A DNA stretch of 64,000 nt from an uncultured Cytophagales bacterium (GTDB taxonomy: Bacteria > Bacteroidota > Bacteroidia > Cytophagales > Cyclobacteriaceae): NCBI GenBank assembly GCA_913057175.1, contig CAJXNP010000018.1, positions 1 through 64,000 on the forward strand, read 5' to 3'. How positions within the stretch are numbered: the first letter of the stretch is position 1; each line of letters starts with the position of its first letter. Both the position numbers and the translations under genes were made by a program. Shown here piece by piece: positions 16,799 to 25,650 of the stretch. A model generated the notes under the pieces. The model did no database searches. It saw only the letters and a program-made list of their open reading frames with translations, and had not been told where the DNA came from.

Positions 16799-17560
16799 GT
16801 GATGTGTTTAATGAGGATTTTCTGGATTTTATCCAATGTTTGAACAATCAAAATGTGGAGTATATACTGGTAGGGGGATATTCAGTTATTTTACATGGTT
16901 ACTCCAGAACTACAGGAGATTTGGATCTTTGGGTAAATCGGGAAAAGACAAATTACCATAAATTGGTGAAAGCCTTTCATGAATTCGATTTAAAGCATAT
17001 AAAAATCAAAAGAAAACACCAATATTCCCCTCTTGAGAGCCGGGCTGTTGCATTCTACAACATTATTAATTTTAACCTGCAAAAAACGCAAATATTCCCC
17101 TTTTGAAAGGGGTGAAGGGGTATGTCAAATCTAAAAAAATGTTTTTTGCGTGTTAAAATTTTAGAATACAATAACCGTAACTCTTTAGATGGTCCCAATG
17201 CAATTAAGTTAAATACTATGTCCCTCTCTCGGAGAGGTCGTAAAAACCTCCTTAACTTAATAGCATTGGATAGGTGTGACGAGGTGCGTAAATATCTTAA
17301 TCAAGTTTTCTTTTGATTTTTTCCAGTATTAAAATTTTATGATCTTATTTCAAATTCACGTTATTACATTTGGTCGACCTCCGGTTGCCATTGATATCAT
17401 GACTTCCGTTAAAGGTTTAAGCTTTGGGGAATGTTTCGAAAAATCTTTGTTAAAATCAATTGATGGGTGTCAGATTCGATTCTTGCATTTAAAAGATTTG
17501 ATACAGGCAAAAAAAGCCTCCAATCGACCAAAAGACCAGGATGACCTTTTGCACTTGTAA
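16795..17560 (+). pseudogene. Nucleotidyltransferase gene split by a foldback repeat insertion
   Basis: The 5' part (16795 to about 16995) encodes NVEYILVGGYSVILHGYSRT and TGDLDLWVN, a nucleotidyltransferase core with the GG/DLD active site. The 3' part (about 17339-17560) encodes VITFGRPPVAIDIMTSVKGL and a DLIQAKKASNRPKDQDDLLHL end, which is the normal C-terminus of the same family. Between them lie about 340 bases of repeat with stops in the frame, and the two halves are in different frames. The gene is therefore broken. It is the second member of the pair with 16592. Confidence 0.85.
17018..17337. mobile_element. Composite foldback insertion (R2 plus an 18-bp inverted-repeat element)
   Basis: Two structures lie side by side. 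First, 17040-17173: the left arm (GGCTGTTGCATTCTA, then TTTTAACCTGCAAAAAAC) is the inverse of the right arm (GTTTTTTGCGTGTTAAAATT, then TAGAATACAATAACC) around CCCCTTTTGAAAGGGG. Second, 17195-17212 pairs with 17252-17269 (18 bp, one mismatch) around an inner hairpin CCTCTC-TCG-GAGAGG. No transposase frame is present. The outer borders are approximate, taken from where host-protein similarity ends. Confidence 0.7.
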
Positions 17561-17635
17561 ACTCAATACATCGTCTATAAATATATTACCTGTAAGTAAC
17601 ACATTTAAACCGATTACTGATTACAATTCCAAATT

Positions 17636-17795
17636 ACCTAATACCCAATGCCCAATGCCCAATGCCCCAATACCCAAATCAAAACATCACTAATCACTAA
17701 ATCAACAAATCGTCAGATCTCAAAATCACCAAATCACCAGATCACTAAATAATTAATCAGCACATCATCGCATCATTAAATCATTGCATCATCTC
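17636..17795. repeat. Low-complexity tract before the ABC permease gene
   Basis: Degenerate CCCAATGCCC units (17641-17675) are followed by AAATCACCAAATCACC- and CATCATCGCATCATTAAATC-type words up to the ATG. No gene is present in 17561-17795. Confidence 0.6.
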
Positions 17796-18650
17796 ATGGA
17801 TCCCCATCAAAAAATAACCGTCTACACCCCAGAATCCGGCCTGCGAAAGCCTGGTAAACTCCTTGGAGAGCTATTTTCCGATATTGGTAATTCCTGGGAG
17901 CTGGGATGGAGGTTATTTGTAAAAAACAAAAAAAGCATGTACCGGCAATCCATACTAGGCTTGGCATGGGCATTCATTCCGCCCATCATGACGACGGCTG
18001 TTTGGGTCTTTCTGAACGGACAAAAAATTATCAATGTGGAGGATCCCGGTGTGCCCTACCCAGCATTTGTTTTGACTTCTACGTTGTTATGGGCGGTGTT
18101 TGCTCAATCGATGCTCATGCCCAATACTGCCATTAGCTCGGGTAAGCCCATCATGAAAAAGATCAATTTCCCCAAAGAATCGCTATTAGTCTCAGGGTTT
18201 CTCCAGATCGGTTTCGACTTCCTGATTAAACTGATTTTGATAGTCGTTGTGTTCATTGTTTTCAAAGTGCAGCCGGCGGCAACAATTGTTTTGGCCCCGA
18301 TCGGTATTTTGATGATGACATTACTGGGGGTATCCATTGGCTTACTTTTATTACCCATTGGGATGCTTTACACGGATATTCAGCGTCTATTGACGGCCAT
18401 CACACCATTTTGGATGTTGTTAACTCCCGTTATTTATCCTACTCCAAGGGAAGGGATTGCCACATTAGTCAATAAATTCAACCCCGTTTCCCCTTTGCTG
18501 ACCGTAACACGAGACTGGATGTTTACAGGCCATACCCAATTTCTCATGCCTTTCATCTACATCAGTGCGACTGTCATCATACTTGCATTTATTGGTTTGA
18601 TCTTATTCAAGCTGGCTATTCCATTTATTATCGAGCGAAGTGGAGGATAA
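17796..18650 (+). CDS. wzm: Wzm-like ABC transporter permease for polysaccharide export
   Basis: This membrane subunit of an ABC-2 exporter moves a lipid-linked glycan across the inner membrane. It has 284 residues from ATG 17796; a TTG four codons upstream is less likely. The N-terminal amphipathic part reads ELGWRLFVKNKKSMYRQS, followed by LGLAWAFIPPIMTTAVWVFL and about six membrane helices. The PVIYPTPREG segment is typical of Wzm/TagG permeases. The ATPase partner is at 22636, separated from it by the T9SS gene, whereas the two are usually adjacent. Confidence 0.92.
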   Translation: MDPHQKITVYTPESGLRKPGKLLGELFSDIGNSWELGWRLFVKNKKSMYRQSILGLAWAFIPPIMTTAVWVFLNGQKIINVEDPGVPYPAFVLTSTLLWAVFAQSMLMPNTAISSGKPIMKKINFPKESLLVSGFLQIGFDFLIKLILIVVVFIVFKVQPAATIVLAPIGILMMTLLGVSIGLLLLPIGMLYTDIQRLLTAITPFWMLLTPVIYPTPREGIATLVNKFNPVSPLLTVTRDWMFTGHTQFLMPFIYISATVIILAFIGLILFKLAIPFIIERSGG

Positions 18651-19073
18651 AGTAAATAGAATGTTAAAAGCAAAAGAGAAAAAGGTTGTTTAGCCGTTGA
18701 TGAGAAAATCACATCTTTTTACTGAAGGAATTAACTTATATAAAGAGATAATTGGTGATCCCATTAAATTTAATTAGTTGGTTAAATTCGATTTGTTTCT
18801 TACATTCTATATGAAACATTCGTGTAATGATTGTGATACTGTCAAATGATTCATGAATTTTTCACCGTTTGTACCTTAAACTTTGATTTTGGTTATTTTA
18901 TTAATTTTAAGAGGAGGCCGGAATCATAGGAACTACCAAACATAGAGATAGGGATAATTTTAGTTTTAGTTAGATATTGGAATCTATGCATGCCAATGAT
19001 CTAAAATTTTTTCAAGAAAGTATTCTTATTACCACGATGATATAACAAAGTTAAACCACAAATCTTTTTAAGC
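18651..19073. other. Gene-free spacer before the T9SS protein gene
   Basis: I see no gene, strong hairpin or TTTG/TAnnTTTG promoter pair in this 423-base AT-rich spacer. Some promoter activity is expected because a separate transcript for the 19074 gene is likely, but I cannot place it. Confidence 0.5.
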
Positions 19074-22000
19074 ATGAGAAATTTTTTTCTAACACTCGCA
19101 CTGTCTTTTGTCTTTTATGCGGCGTATTCGCAAGTAGAATTGGTCAAGGATATAAATCCTGGTGCGAACTCAAGTAATCCAACGGATTTTGTCGAGGTGA
19201 ATGGTGTCACTTACTTTATCGCATATGACGAAACCAATGGAAGATCGCTTTGGAAAAGTGATGAGACTAATGGAGGGACTGAAATTGTTATGGAAGGAGG
19301 TGCTGTTGATCAAGGTATTTATTATCGCGATCTAATAAATATTAATGGCACGTTGTATTTTACACGAGATGATGGTATAAATGGTGCTGAACTGTGGAAG
19401 AGTGATGGAACAACTGCTGGAACTGTCATAGTAAAAGATATCAATCCAGGTTCAGGATCAAGTTTTGCTAATAATTTTACAAATTTTAATGGCGCTCTTT
19501 TGTTTACAGCAAATGATGGATTAAATGGACATGAGCTATGGAAAAGTGATGGGACTGCAATTGGTACTGTGCTAATAAAAGATATTTACCCTGGAACAAA
19601 TCCAACAATCCTTCCACATTTTAATTTAACTGCTAATGACGATGTATTGTATTTTGTTGCTGATGATGGTATTGGTACCGGATTGTGGAAGAGTGACGGA
19701 ACAACCACTGGAACTGATAAAGTAAAAAATATATATGGTTTAAATGGGAACAGTGCTCCTTCCTTAACTATTGCCGGTGATAATCTTTTTTTTCAGGCAG
19801 ATAATGGTAGAGAGTTGTGGGTTTCAGACGGAACCGATGATGGAACTGTTTTAGTTAAAGCGTTTGATGAGGCCGTGCTGAGTTGGGGTAGTATCCTGCT
19901 CAATGTTAACGGTACTTTATTCTTTACAACAAGAGAACCACTAACTAGTGACGAATTATGGAAAAGCGATGGGACTTCGGGTGGGACAGAATTAGTTTAT
20001 TCGGAATTATATAACGCTTTAAGCACAAATATATCTGTGTTAAATGGGAATGTTTTGTTTAGCGATGTCGAAGGCGAAAAGGGATATCTGTATAAAACTG
20101 ATTTCACAGGAAGTAGCGTAGAATTGGTTGCGGAATTTGATGGAAATATTGTTGGAATAAGTCCACAGCGTAGTTTTCCTATTATTGATAACGAAATTGT
20201 AATATTCAGTCAAAAGTACAATTCGAGTAATGGAACAAGAAGACAAAGGTTTTATACCAGTGATGGTACAACATTAAATACAGGACTTCATGATGAATCT
20301 GTTGAAATTGCCATTGGCAGTAGTGAAGGAATAGTTGTTGGATCTACTGTTATATTGCCTGCCAGTAATTCCTCATTGCAGGATAAAGAATTGTATAAAT
20401 TTACCCCTGTTGTAGATCCTGTGTACCTGCCAGCCAAACCAACAGATCTGACAATTGTTGCCAATGAAACTTCCGTTGATTTATCTTGGACGGATAATGC
20501 GACTAATGAGACCGGATATGAAATTTATAAGGAAGATGCTGGTTCTCCGGGGGCCCGTGTTTCCAGTAGTTTTACACTGTTGACTACATTATCAGTTGAT
20601 GCTACGTCGTATTCGGATGAAGATATTTCCCCAAATACTGTATATAATTATCTGGTTCAGGCAATTAATTCAGCTGGAGGATCCACCTATACTTCAGAGG
20701 TACAAATAGCCACAGGAGATGCTCCGCAGACGATTGGAGATATAACGTTGTATGATAACATTGGATTTGCCAACAACCGTCGTGCAATACCGGCTACGAT
20801 GACAGAGGATGGTCAGATCGAGAGCATTAGTATGTATCATGAAGGAGGAACGGGGGACATGTTATTAGCGGTGTATGCGGATAATGAAGGAATGCCTGGT
20901 GCCAGGCTTGGAGTGACGGCATTAACGCCAGTGAATGAAACGGAAGGTTGGCAGACAATAGATTTGGAAACACCGGTGATAGCCGTGACAGGACAGCAGG
21001 TGTGGTTAGCCTGGTCGTACGAGATAATGCCGGGTATCAGGTGGGAGGCCGGCATACCAGAGCGAGCTATATCTACCGCGCAGTGGACGGGAGAAATGCC
21101 CATGGATTTTGGTAGCAGCAGTGTAGCGGACTATACCTTTTCGATCTATGCGACGTATTCCGATTACACGCCGACCGTACCAAATGATCCATCGGGGTTA
21201 ACAGCCGACGCACAAACGAACTTATCGATTGACTTAAGCTGGGTAGATAATTCAGATAATGAAACCAGCTTTGAGATAGAGCGGTCGTTGACGTCGGGCA
21301 GTGGATTTTCAACGATTGCGACAATACCGGCTAACACGACAACGTATACTGATTGGACTGTGGTAGCCAACACGGAATATTTTTACCAGGTGCGTGCGAT
21401 AAATCCGGCAGGTAATTCGGCATACACCAATGAAGCTTCTGCGACGACAGGAGATGCTCCGCAGACGATTGGAGATATAACGTTGTATGATAATATTGGA
21501 TTGGCCAACAACCGTCGTGCAATACCGGCTACGATGACAGAGGATGGTCAGATCGAGAGCATTAGTATGTATCATGAAGGAGGAACGGGGGACATGTTAT
21601 TAGCGGTGTATGCGGATAATGAAGGAATGCCTGGTGCCAGGCTTGGAGTGACGGCATTAACGCCAGTGAATGAAACGGAAGGTTGGCAGACAATAGATTT
21701 GGAAACACCGGTGATAGCCGTGACAGGACAGCAGGTGTGGTTAGCCTGGTCGTACGAGATAATGCCGGGTATCAGGTGGGAGGCCGGCATACCAGAGCGA
21801 GCTATATCTACCGCGCAGTGGACGGGAGAAATGCCCATGGATTTTGGTAGCAGCAGCGTAGCGGACTATACCTTTTCGATTTATGCAATCTATAGTACCG
21901 GATCTCCTTCTGCCCGGGTTTCGGGAGGCATGATCACTTCTCGATTAGAGAATACCTTTGACCCTGAAAATCAAATTTCTACTTACCCCAATCCGTTTGT

Positions 22001-22238
22001 AGATCAGTTGAATATTGACCTGGCGATCAATCAGGATAATTCATATACAAGGTTGAATATCTTTGATGAGACGGGAAGATTTGTCACAACACTAATTGAA
22101 AGTCGGTTAGCAAGGGGTACACATCGATTGAAATGGGATGGAATGAGTGGTTATGGTACCATGTCAAAGCCTGGATTATACATCCTGACAGTTGAAGTAG
22201 AAGGAAAGATAATAACAGAACGGATCATTTTGAAATAA
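19074..22238 (+). CDS. T9SS-secreted ELWKSDGT-repeat and fibronectin III protein
   Basis: The 1054-residue exported protein has a signal peptide ending near residue 20 (YAAYSQ). About six ELWKSDGT-type repeats (residues about 57-310) probably form a beta-propeller-like domain. A fibronectin III domain (about 455-545) and a jelly-roll-like module (547-693) follow, then a second fibronectin III (about 702-790), a near-identical copy of the module (792-938), and a type A T9SS sorting domain at the end (YPNPFVDQLNIDL through GLYILTVEVEG and a basic/hydrophobic tail). It should cross the outer membrane by the type IX system and be anchored or released. Its place between wzm and wzt hints at a link to the surface glycan, but this is inference. 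Confidence 0.9.
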   Translation: MRNFFLTLALSFVFYAAYSQVELVKDINPGANSSNPTDFVEVNGVTYFIAYDETNGRSLWKSDETNGGTEIVMEGGAVDQGIYYRDLININGTLYFTRDDGINGAELWKSDGTTAGTVIVKDINPGSGSSFANNFTNFNGALLFTANDGLNGHELWKSDGTAIGTVLIKDIYPGTNPTILPHFNLTANDDVLYFVADDGIGTGLWKSDGTTTGTDKVKNIYGLNGNSAPSLTIAGDNLFFQADNGRELWVSDGTDDGTVLVKAFDEAVLSWGSILLNVNGTLFFTTREPLTSDELWKSDGTSGGTELVYSELYNALSTNISVLNGNVLFSDVEGEKGYLYKTDFTGSSVELVAEFDGNIVGISPQRSFPIIDNEIVIFSQKYNSSNGTRRQRFYTSDGTTLNTGLHDESVEIAIGSSEGIVVGSTVILPASNSSLQDKELYKFTPVVDPVYLPAKPTDLTIVANETSVDLSWTDNATNETGYEIYKEDAGSPGARVSSSFTLLTTLSVDATSYSDEDISPNTVYNYLVQAINSAGGSTYTSEVQIATGDAPQTIGDITLYDNIGFANNRRAIPATMTEDGQIESISMYHEGGTGDMLLAVYADNEGMPGARLGVTALTPVNETEGWQTIDLETPVIAVTGQQVWLAWSYEIMPGIRWEAGIPERAISTAQWTGEMPMDFGSSSVADYTFSIYATYSDYTPTVPNDPSGLTADAQTNLSIDLSWVDNSDNETSFEIERSLTSGSGFSTIATIPANTTTYTDWTVVANTEYFYQVRAINPAGNSAYTNEASATTGDAPQTIGDITLYDNIGLANNRRAIPATMTEDGQIESISMYHEGGTGDMLLAVYADNEGMPGARLGVTALTPVNETEGWQTIDLETPVIAVTGQQVWLAWSYEIMPGIRWEAGIPERAISTAQWTGEMPMDFGSSSVADYTFSIYAIYSTGSPSARVSGGMITSRLENTFDPENQISTYPNPFVDQLNIDLAINQDNSYTRLNIFDETGRFVTTLIESRLARGTHRLKWDGMSGYGTMSKPGLYILTVEVEGKIITERIILK
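20712..21151. repeat. Internal 440-bp duplication, copy 1
   Basis: This segment matches 21447-21886, shifted by exactly 735 bases (245 codons), with only a handful of differences that I can see by eye (for example TTTGCC/TTGGCC near the start and AGTGTA/AGCGTA near the end). It encodes the module beginning TGDAPQTIGDITLYDN. Confidence 0.9.
21447..21886. repeat. Internal 440-bp duplication, copy 2
   Basis: Copy 2 of the module, nearly identical in DNA as well as protein to 20712-21151. The fibronectin domains before the two copies are clearly diverged from each other. The modules have therefore been homogenised or duplicated recently. Confidence 0.9.
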
Positions 22239-22239
22239 C

Positions 22240-22282
22240 AAATTGGGGATTCTCTTACATAAGCAATCCCCTTAATTTCTTT
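22240..22282 (+). terminator. Intrinsic terminator after the T9SS protein gene
   Basis: GGGGATT (22245-22251) pairs with AATCCCC (22265-22271), followed by TTAATTTCTTT. It starts 6 bases after the stop codon. It separates the T9SS gene from wzt. The rest of 22283-22635 shows no gene, and I found no promoter that fits the consensus. Confidence 0.8.
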
Positions 22283-22635
22283 ATTACCGCGACAATTTAT
22301 TAAAAGCTGTCAGCTAATACATATTTTCATTCAAAAACGCACTGAAAAATCTAATTCTAAAATTATACATGTTCAATTTACCGGATTCTTCAATCGATGC
22401 ATTCACTCAGAATAGTATTTTATAAAAGCCAATGACCTCAAAAAAAGAAGACTTGTCATACATTATAGCGAGAAGTAGCATAGTCTTTCCTTATAAGGCA
22501 GGGATCTCATAATAAGACCATGTTTGACTATCAAAAATCAGAAAGCAAATCCAAAGATTCCTTCTCAGCCATTAAGTACTAAATTCTCCTACTAATGATG
22601 GTTTTATTGTACTTTATCAAATTATACAAAAAAGT

Positions 22636-23844
22636 ATGGACAATGACGTTTTAGTAAATGTAGAAAGTGTCTCCAAAAAGTTTTGCCGTACATTAAAGCG
22701 ATCCCTCTGGTATGGAGTTAGGGACATAGGCTCTGAATTGATAGGAAGGAAGGTTAATCATAACCAACTTAGGCAGGACGAATTCTGGGCAGTAAAAGAT
22801 GTGAGCTTTGAGTTAAAGCGTGGTGAATGCCTGGGACTGATCGGGCACAACGGGGCCGGAAAGTCAACCTTGCTAAAGATGGTGAATGGGTTGATCAAAC
22901 CGGACCAGGGATCGATTTGCATGAAAGGACGGATTGGAGCATTGATAGAACTGGGAGCTGGTTTCAATCCAATATTAACAGGTAGAGAAAATATCTATGT
23001 CAATGGTCAGATCCTCGGTTTCACGAAAAAAGAGATTGACCAGAAGTTTGAAGCGATCGTGGAGTTTTCCGAAATCGGGGAGTTTATTGATACTCCGGTA
23101 CAAAACTATAGCAGTGGAATGAGAGTGCGGCTGGGTTTTGCAGTGGCTTCACAAATGGAGCCGGATGTTTTAATAGTAGATGAAGTATTGGCTGTAGGAG
23201 ACATGGGCTTTCGAATAAAGTGTATGAATGAGGTTCAACGCATGCTTTCTAATGCTGCAGTTATATTTGTTACTCATTCCATGCCGTTTCTTTCACGGAT
23301 TTGTAATCAAGGGATTTTGTTGAATAAAGGAACTACTGAATTCGTTACGAATGATATTGGCGTACTCGTTGAAAAATACATGTCCCGTTTTAACGCTGGC
23401 AAAAAAGCTGTATATGGGAGCGATCAATTGGAGATAACTGAAATAAAGATTAACGATAAGAAAGTAACAATTGATAATGAAATTACTATTGAGCATGGTT
23501 CTCAATTGAACATAGGTATGCGAGTTGACTTCTACACTCCATGCGAAGATTTTGCTGTTCGAATTGTAATATTCAATCTGGAACAACGGCCTGTGTTGGA
23601 TACTAACTCTTTACTTGTTGGAGACACTTTCAATATCAATGGTTCAAAATCTGTAAGAATAGAAGTTTTAAGACTTCAACTTCACCTCAATCCAGGCAAG
23701 TATAGTGTTTCAATAATTTTTCTTAAAAAAGACCAAAGTGGGAATATTGCGCGGTTTGACAATGTTTGTGAATTTATGGTAAAGTCTGATTATATATCTT
23801 GGGCTGAGACTTTTCAACCAGCTGAATGGTTATTCATTAATTGA
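22636..23844 (+). CDS. wzt: Wzt-like polysaccharide ABC exporter ATPase with C-terminal glycan-binding domain
   Basis: The 402 residues form the ATPase partner of the permease at 17796. The nucleotide-binding domain has Walker A GHNGAGKST (70-78), signature YSSGMRVRLG, Walker B VLIVDEVLAVGD and the H-loop VTHSM. Residues about 250-402 form a beta-rich extension like the Wzt C-terminal domain, which in E. coli O8/O9a exporters binds the modified (for example methylated) non-reducing end of the glycan. A terminally modified polymer is therefore likely. It opens the long glycan gene cluster. Confidence 0.92.
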   Translation: MDNDVLVNVESVSKKFCRTLKRSLWYGVRDIGSELIGRKVNHNQLRQDEFWAVKDVSFELKRGECLGLIGHNGAGKSTLLKMVNGLIKPDQGSICMKGRIGALIELGAGFNPILTGRENIYVNGQILGFTKKEIDQKFEAIVEFSEIGEFIDTPVQNYSSGMRVRLGFAVASQMEPDVLIVDEVLAVGDMGFRIKCMNEVQRMLSNAAVIFVTHSMPFLSRICNQGILLNKGTTEFVTNDIGVLVEKYMSRFNAGKKAVYGSDQLEITEIKINDKKVTIDNEITIEHGSQLNIGMRVDFYTPCEDFAVRIVIFNLEQRPVLDTNSLLVGDTFNINGSKSVRIEVLRLQLHLNPGKYSVSIIFLKKDQSGNIARFDNVCEFMVKSDYISWAETFQPAEWLFIN

Positions 23845-23881
23845 CTGGGGATTCATTTTAATAATATTTCAACATAGACTA

Positions 23882-24541
23882 ATGAGCTTTCTCAAACGAA
23901 AAAATCATGAAAAGATATTTTGCATTTCAATTCAACGGACGGGTACAACTTCAACAGGTCAATTTTTTAAAGACCACGATTATAAAGTAGCTACTTGGGG
24001 AACCTCTAGTAAAAATAATTGGGGCCTGAAATATTTCTCAGGAGACTATAATGGAATTCTTAAATCCAGAGCATTCAAAGCAAATCAGGTTTTTGAAGAC
24101 GGTCCTTGGTGGGTCGGGGATTTCTACAAGTATTTGTACCATTTATTCCCTTATTCTAAATTTATCTTATTAGAACGGGATCCCGATAAATGGTTTGATT
24201 CAATGGTTTCGCATTCAAAAGGAAAAACACTAGGTAATGCCTATAGGCATTGTATTATTTACGGTCGGGAGAATGAGGTTAGTAATAATGAAATTGTATG
24301 TAAGGATGCCTATAGTGCATCTATCAATAATCTCTTAGAATTAAATGAAGAACATAGAGACCATTACAAAAGAATTTATGTCAATAAAAACAGGGCGGTT
24401 AAACTATTCTTTGAATTCCATGATCCAAATAGACTATTTACATGTCGGTTAGAGGATCCCAATCTTTGGCAAAAAATGGGACGTTATTTTAACATTGATG
24501 TTGAAGATAATTATAGGGTTCATTCTAATCGATCACTTTGA
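23882..24541 (+). CDS. Sulfotransferase-family protein 1
   Basis: The 219-residue protein has a PAPS-binding P-loop, QRTGTTS (18-24), near the N-terminus and a likely 3'-phosphate-binding segment, FILLERDPDKWFDSMVSHS (about 94-112). Such enzymes move sulfate from PAPS to a hydroxyl or amine on a sugar. The C-terminal RLEDPNLWQKMGRYFNI helix pair is common in this family. It starts 37 bases after wzt. The acceptor cannot be predicted. Confidence 0.8.
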   Translation: MSFLKRKNHEKIFCISIQRTGTTSTGQFFKDHDYKVATWGTSSKNNWGLKYFSGDYNGILKSRAFKANQVFEDGPWWVGDFYKYLYHLFPYSKFILLERDPDKWFDSMVSHSKGKTLGNAYRHCIIYGRENEVSNNEIVCKDAYSASINNLLELNEEHRDHYKRIYVNKNRAVKLFFEFHDPNRLFTCRLEDPNLWQKMGRYFNIDVEDNYRVHSNRSL

Positions 24542-24568
24542 GGTTCAGAAATATAACTTTTTTATTTG

Positions 24569-25639
24569 ATGATCCCGGTTACTAAACCATTTTTACCACC
24601 TAGAGAAGAGTATGAAAAATTCCTTGAAGGAATCTGGTCCAGAAACTGTTTGACCAATAATGGGCCTTTGGTGCAGGAACTTGAATCAAAATTAAGTGCT
24701 TATCTAGGTTGCAATAATTTATTATTTGTAGGAAATGGAACGATCGCTCTCCAGATTGCCATTAAAGCGCTGGATTTAAAGGGAGAGATCATTACTACAC
24801 CATTTTCCTACGTGGCTACCACCAGCAGTATTGTTTGGGAAGGATGTACACCTGTATTCACTGACATTGATCCTGATACCTTGAATATCGATGCAAACAA
24901 GATTGAAGAGGGAATAACTAATAAAACTCAGGCAATATTAGCCACACATTGTTTTGGAAATCCTTGTGATATTAATGCTATAGACAAAGTGGCAAAAAAG
25001 TATGGGTTAAAAGTGATATATGACGCTGCTCATTGCTTTGGAAGCTTGTATAAGGGTAAATCAGTATTTGTATTTGGTGATATTAGTATTGCTAGTTTTC
25101 ACGCAACCAAATTATATCATACGGTGGAGGGTGGAGCAATCTTTACCCAGAATGAGGATCTTTTAAAACGGATGTTTTACATGCGAAACTTTGGTCACCA
25201 GGGGGTAGAGAAATTTGATGGACTTGGGATTAACGGTAAGAATTCTGAGTTTCACGCAGCTATGGGTATAATCAATCTGAAGTATGTGGAATCTATATTA
25301 GAAAGTAGAAAGAGTCAGTCATTGTACTACGATGCGAATTTAAAGTTTAACACTTATAAAAAAGTCGAACGTTGTACAGATACAGTTGGAAACTATTCTT
25401 ACTATCCCATAATTTTTGAATCTGAAAAACATCTTCTCGAAATATTAAAAAAGTTGAATGCCGCTGAAGTATACCCGAGAAGATACTTTTATCCCCCGCT
25501 TACCAAATTGAATTATGTTCAACATCGTGAACTAAAAGTTGCGGATCAAACTAGTTCATGTGTATTGTGTCTTCCACTATTTCATTCGTTGACAGACGAA
25601 GAAATGGACCTTGTCATAAAAGTAATCGATAACCATTAG
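24569..25639 (+). CDS. DegT/DnrJ/EryC1/StrS sugar aminotransferase 1
   Basis: This PLP-dependent enzyme probably aminates a nucleotide-linked keto-sugar. It has 356 residues from ATG 24569; a TTG one codon upstream is less likely. The catalytic Lys181 lies in SFHATKLYHTVEGGA, and the PLP-ring Asp152 in YDAAHCFGS. GNGTIALQIAIKAL provides the phosphate-binding turn, and TTPFSYVATTSSIVWEG is typical of the family. It is the first of three DegT-type genes within 5 kb and looks fully functional. The product could be a 3- or 4-amino-6-deoxy sugar. Confidence 0.93.
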   Translation: MIPVTKPFLPPREEYEKFLEGIWSRNCLTNNGPLVQELESKLSAYLGCNNLLFVGNGTIALQIAIKALDLKGEIITTPFSYVATTSSIVWEGCTPVFTDIDPDTLNIDANKIEEGITNKTQAILATHCFGNPCDINAIDKVAKKYGLKVIYDAAHCFGSLYKGKSVFVFGDISIASFHATKLYHTVEGGAIFTQNEDLLKRMFYMRNFGHQGVEKFDGLGINGKNSEFHAAMGIINLKYVESILESRKSQSLYYDANLKFNTYKKVERCTDTVGNYSYYPIIFESEKHLLEILKKLNAAEVYPRRYFYPPLTKLNYVQHRELKVADQTSSCVLCLPLFHSLTDEEMDLVIKVIDNH

Positions 25640-25650
25640 ATGAAGATCTT

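Noticed and set aside
17122-17316. 64-codon frame inside the repeat insert
   Set aside because: It lies within the composite foldback insertion and has no protein-like partner. The similar stretch at 61-120 does not keep an open frame.
20837-21838. Two identical 88-codon minus-strand frames (20837-21103 and 21572-21838)
   Set aside because: They are antisense to the duplicated module of the T9SS protein. They are identical only because the plus-strand DNA is duplicated.
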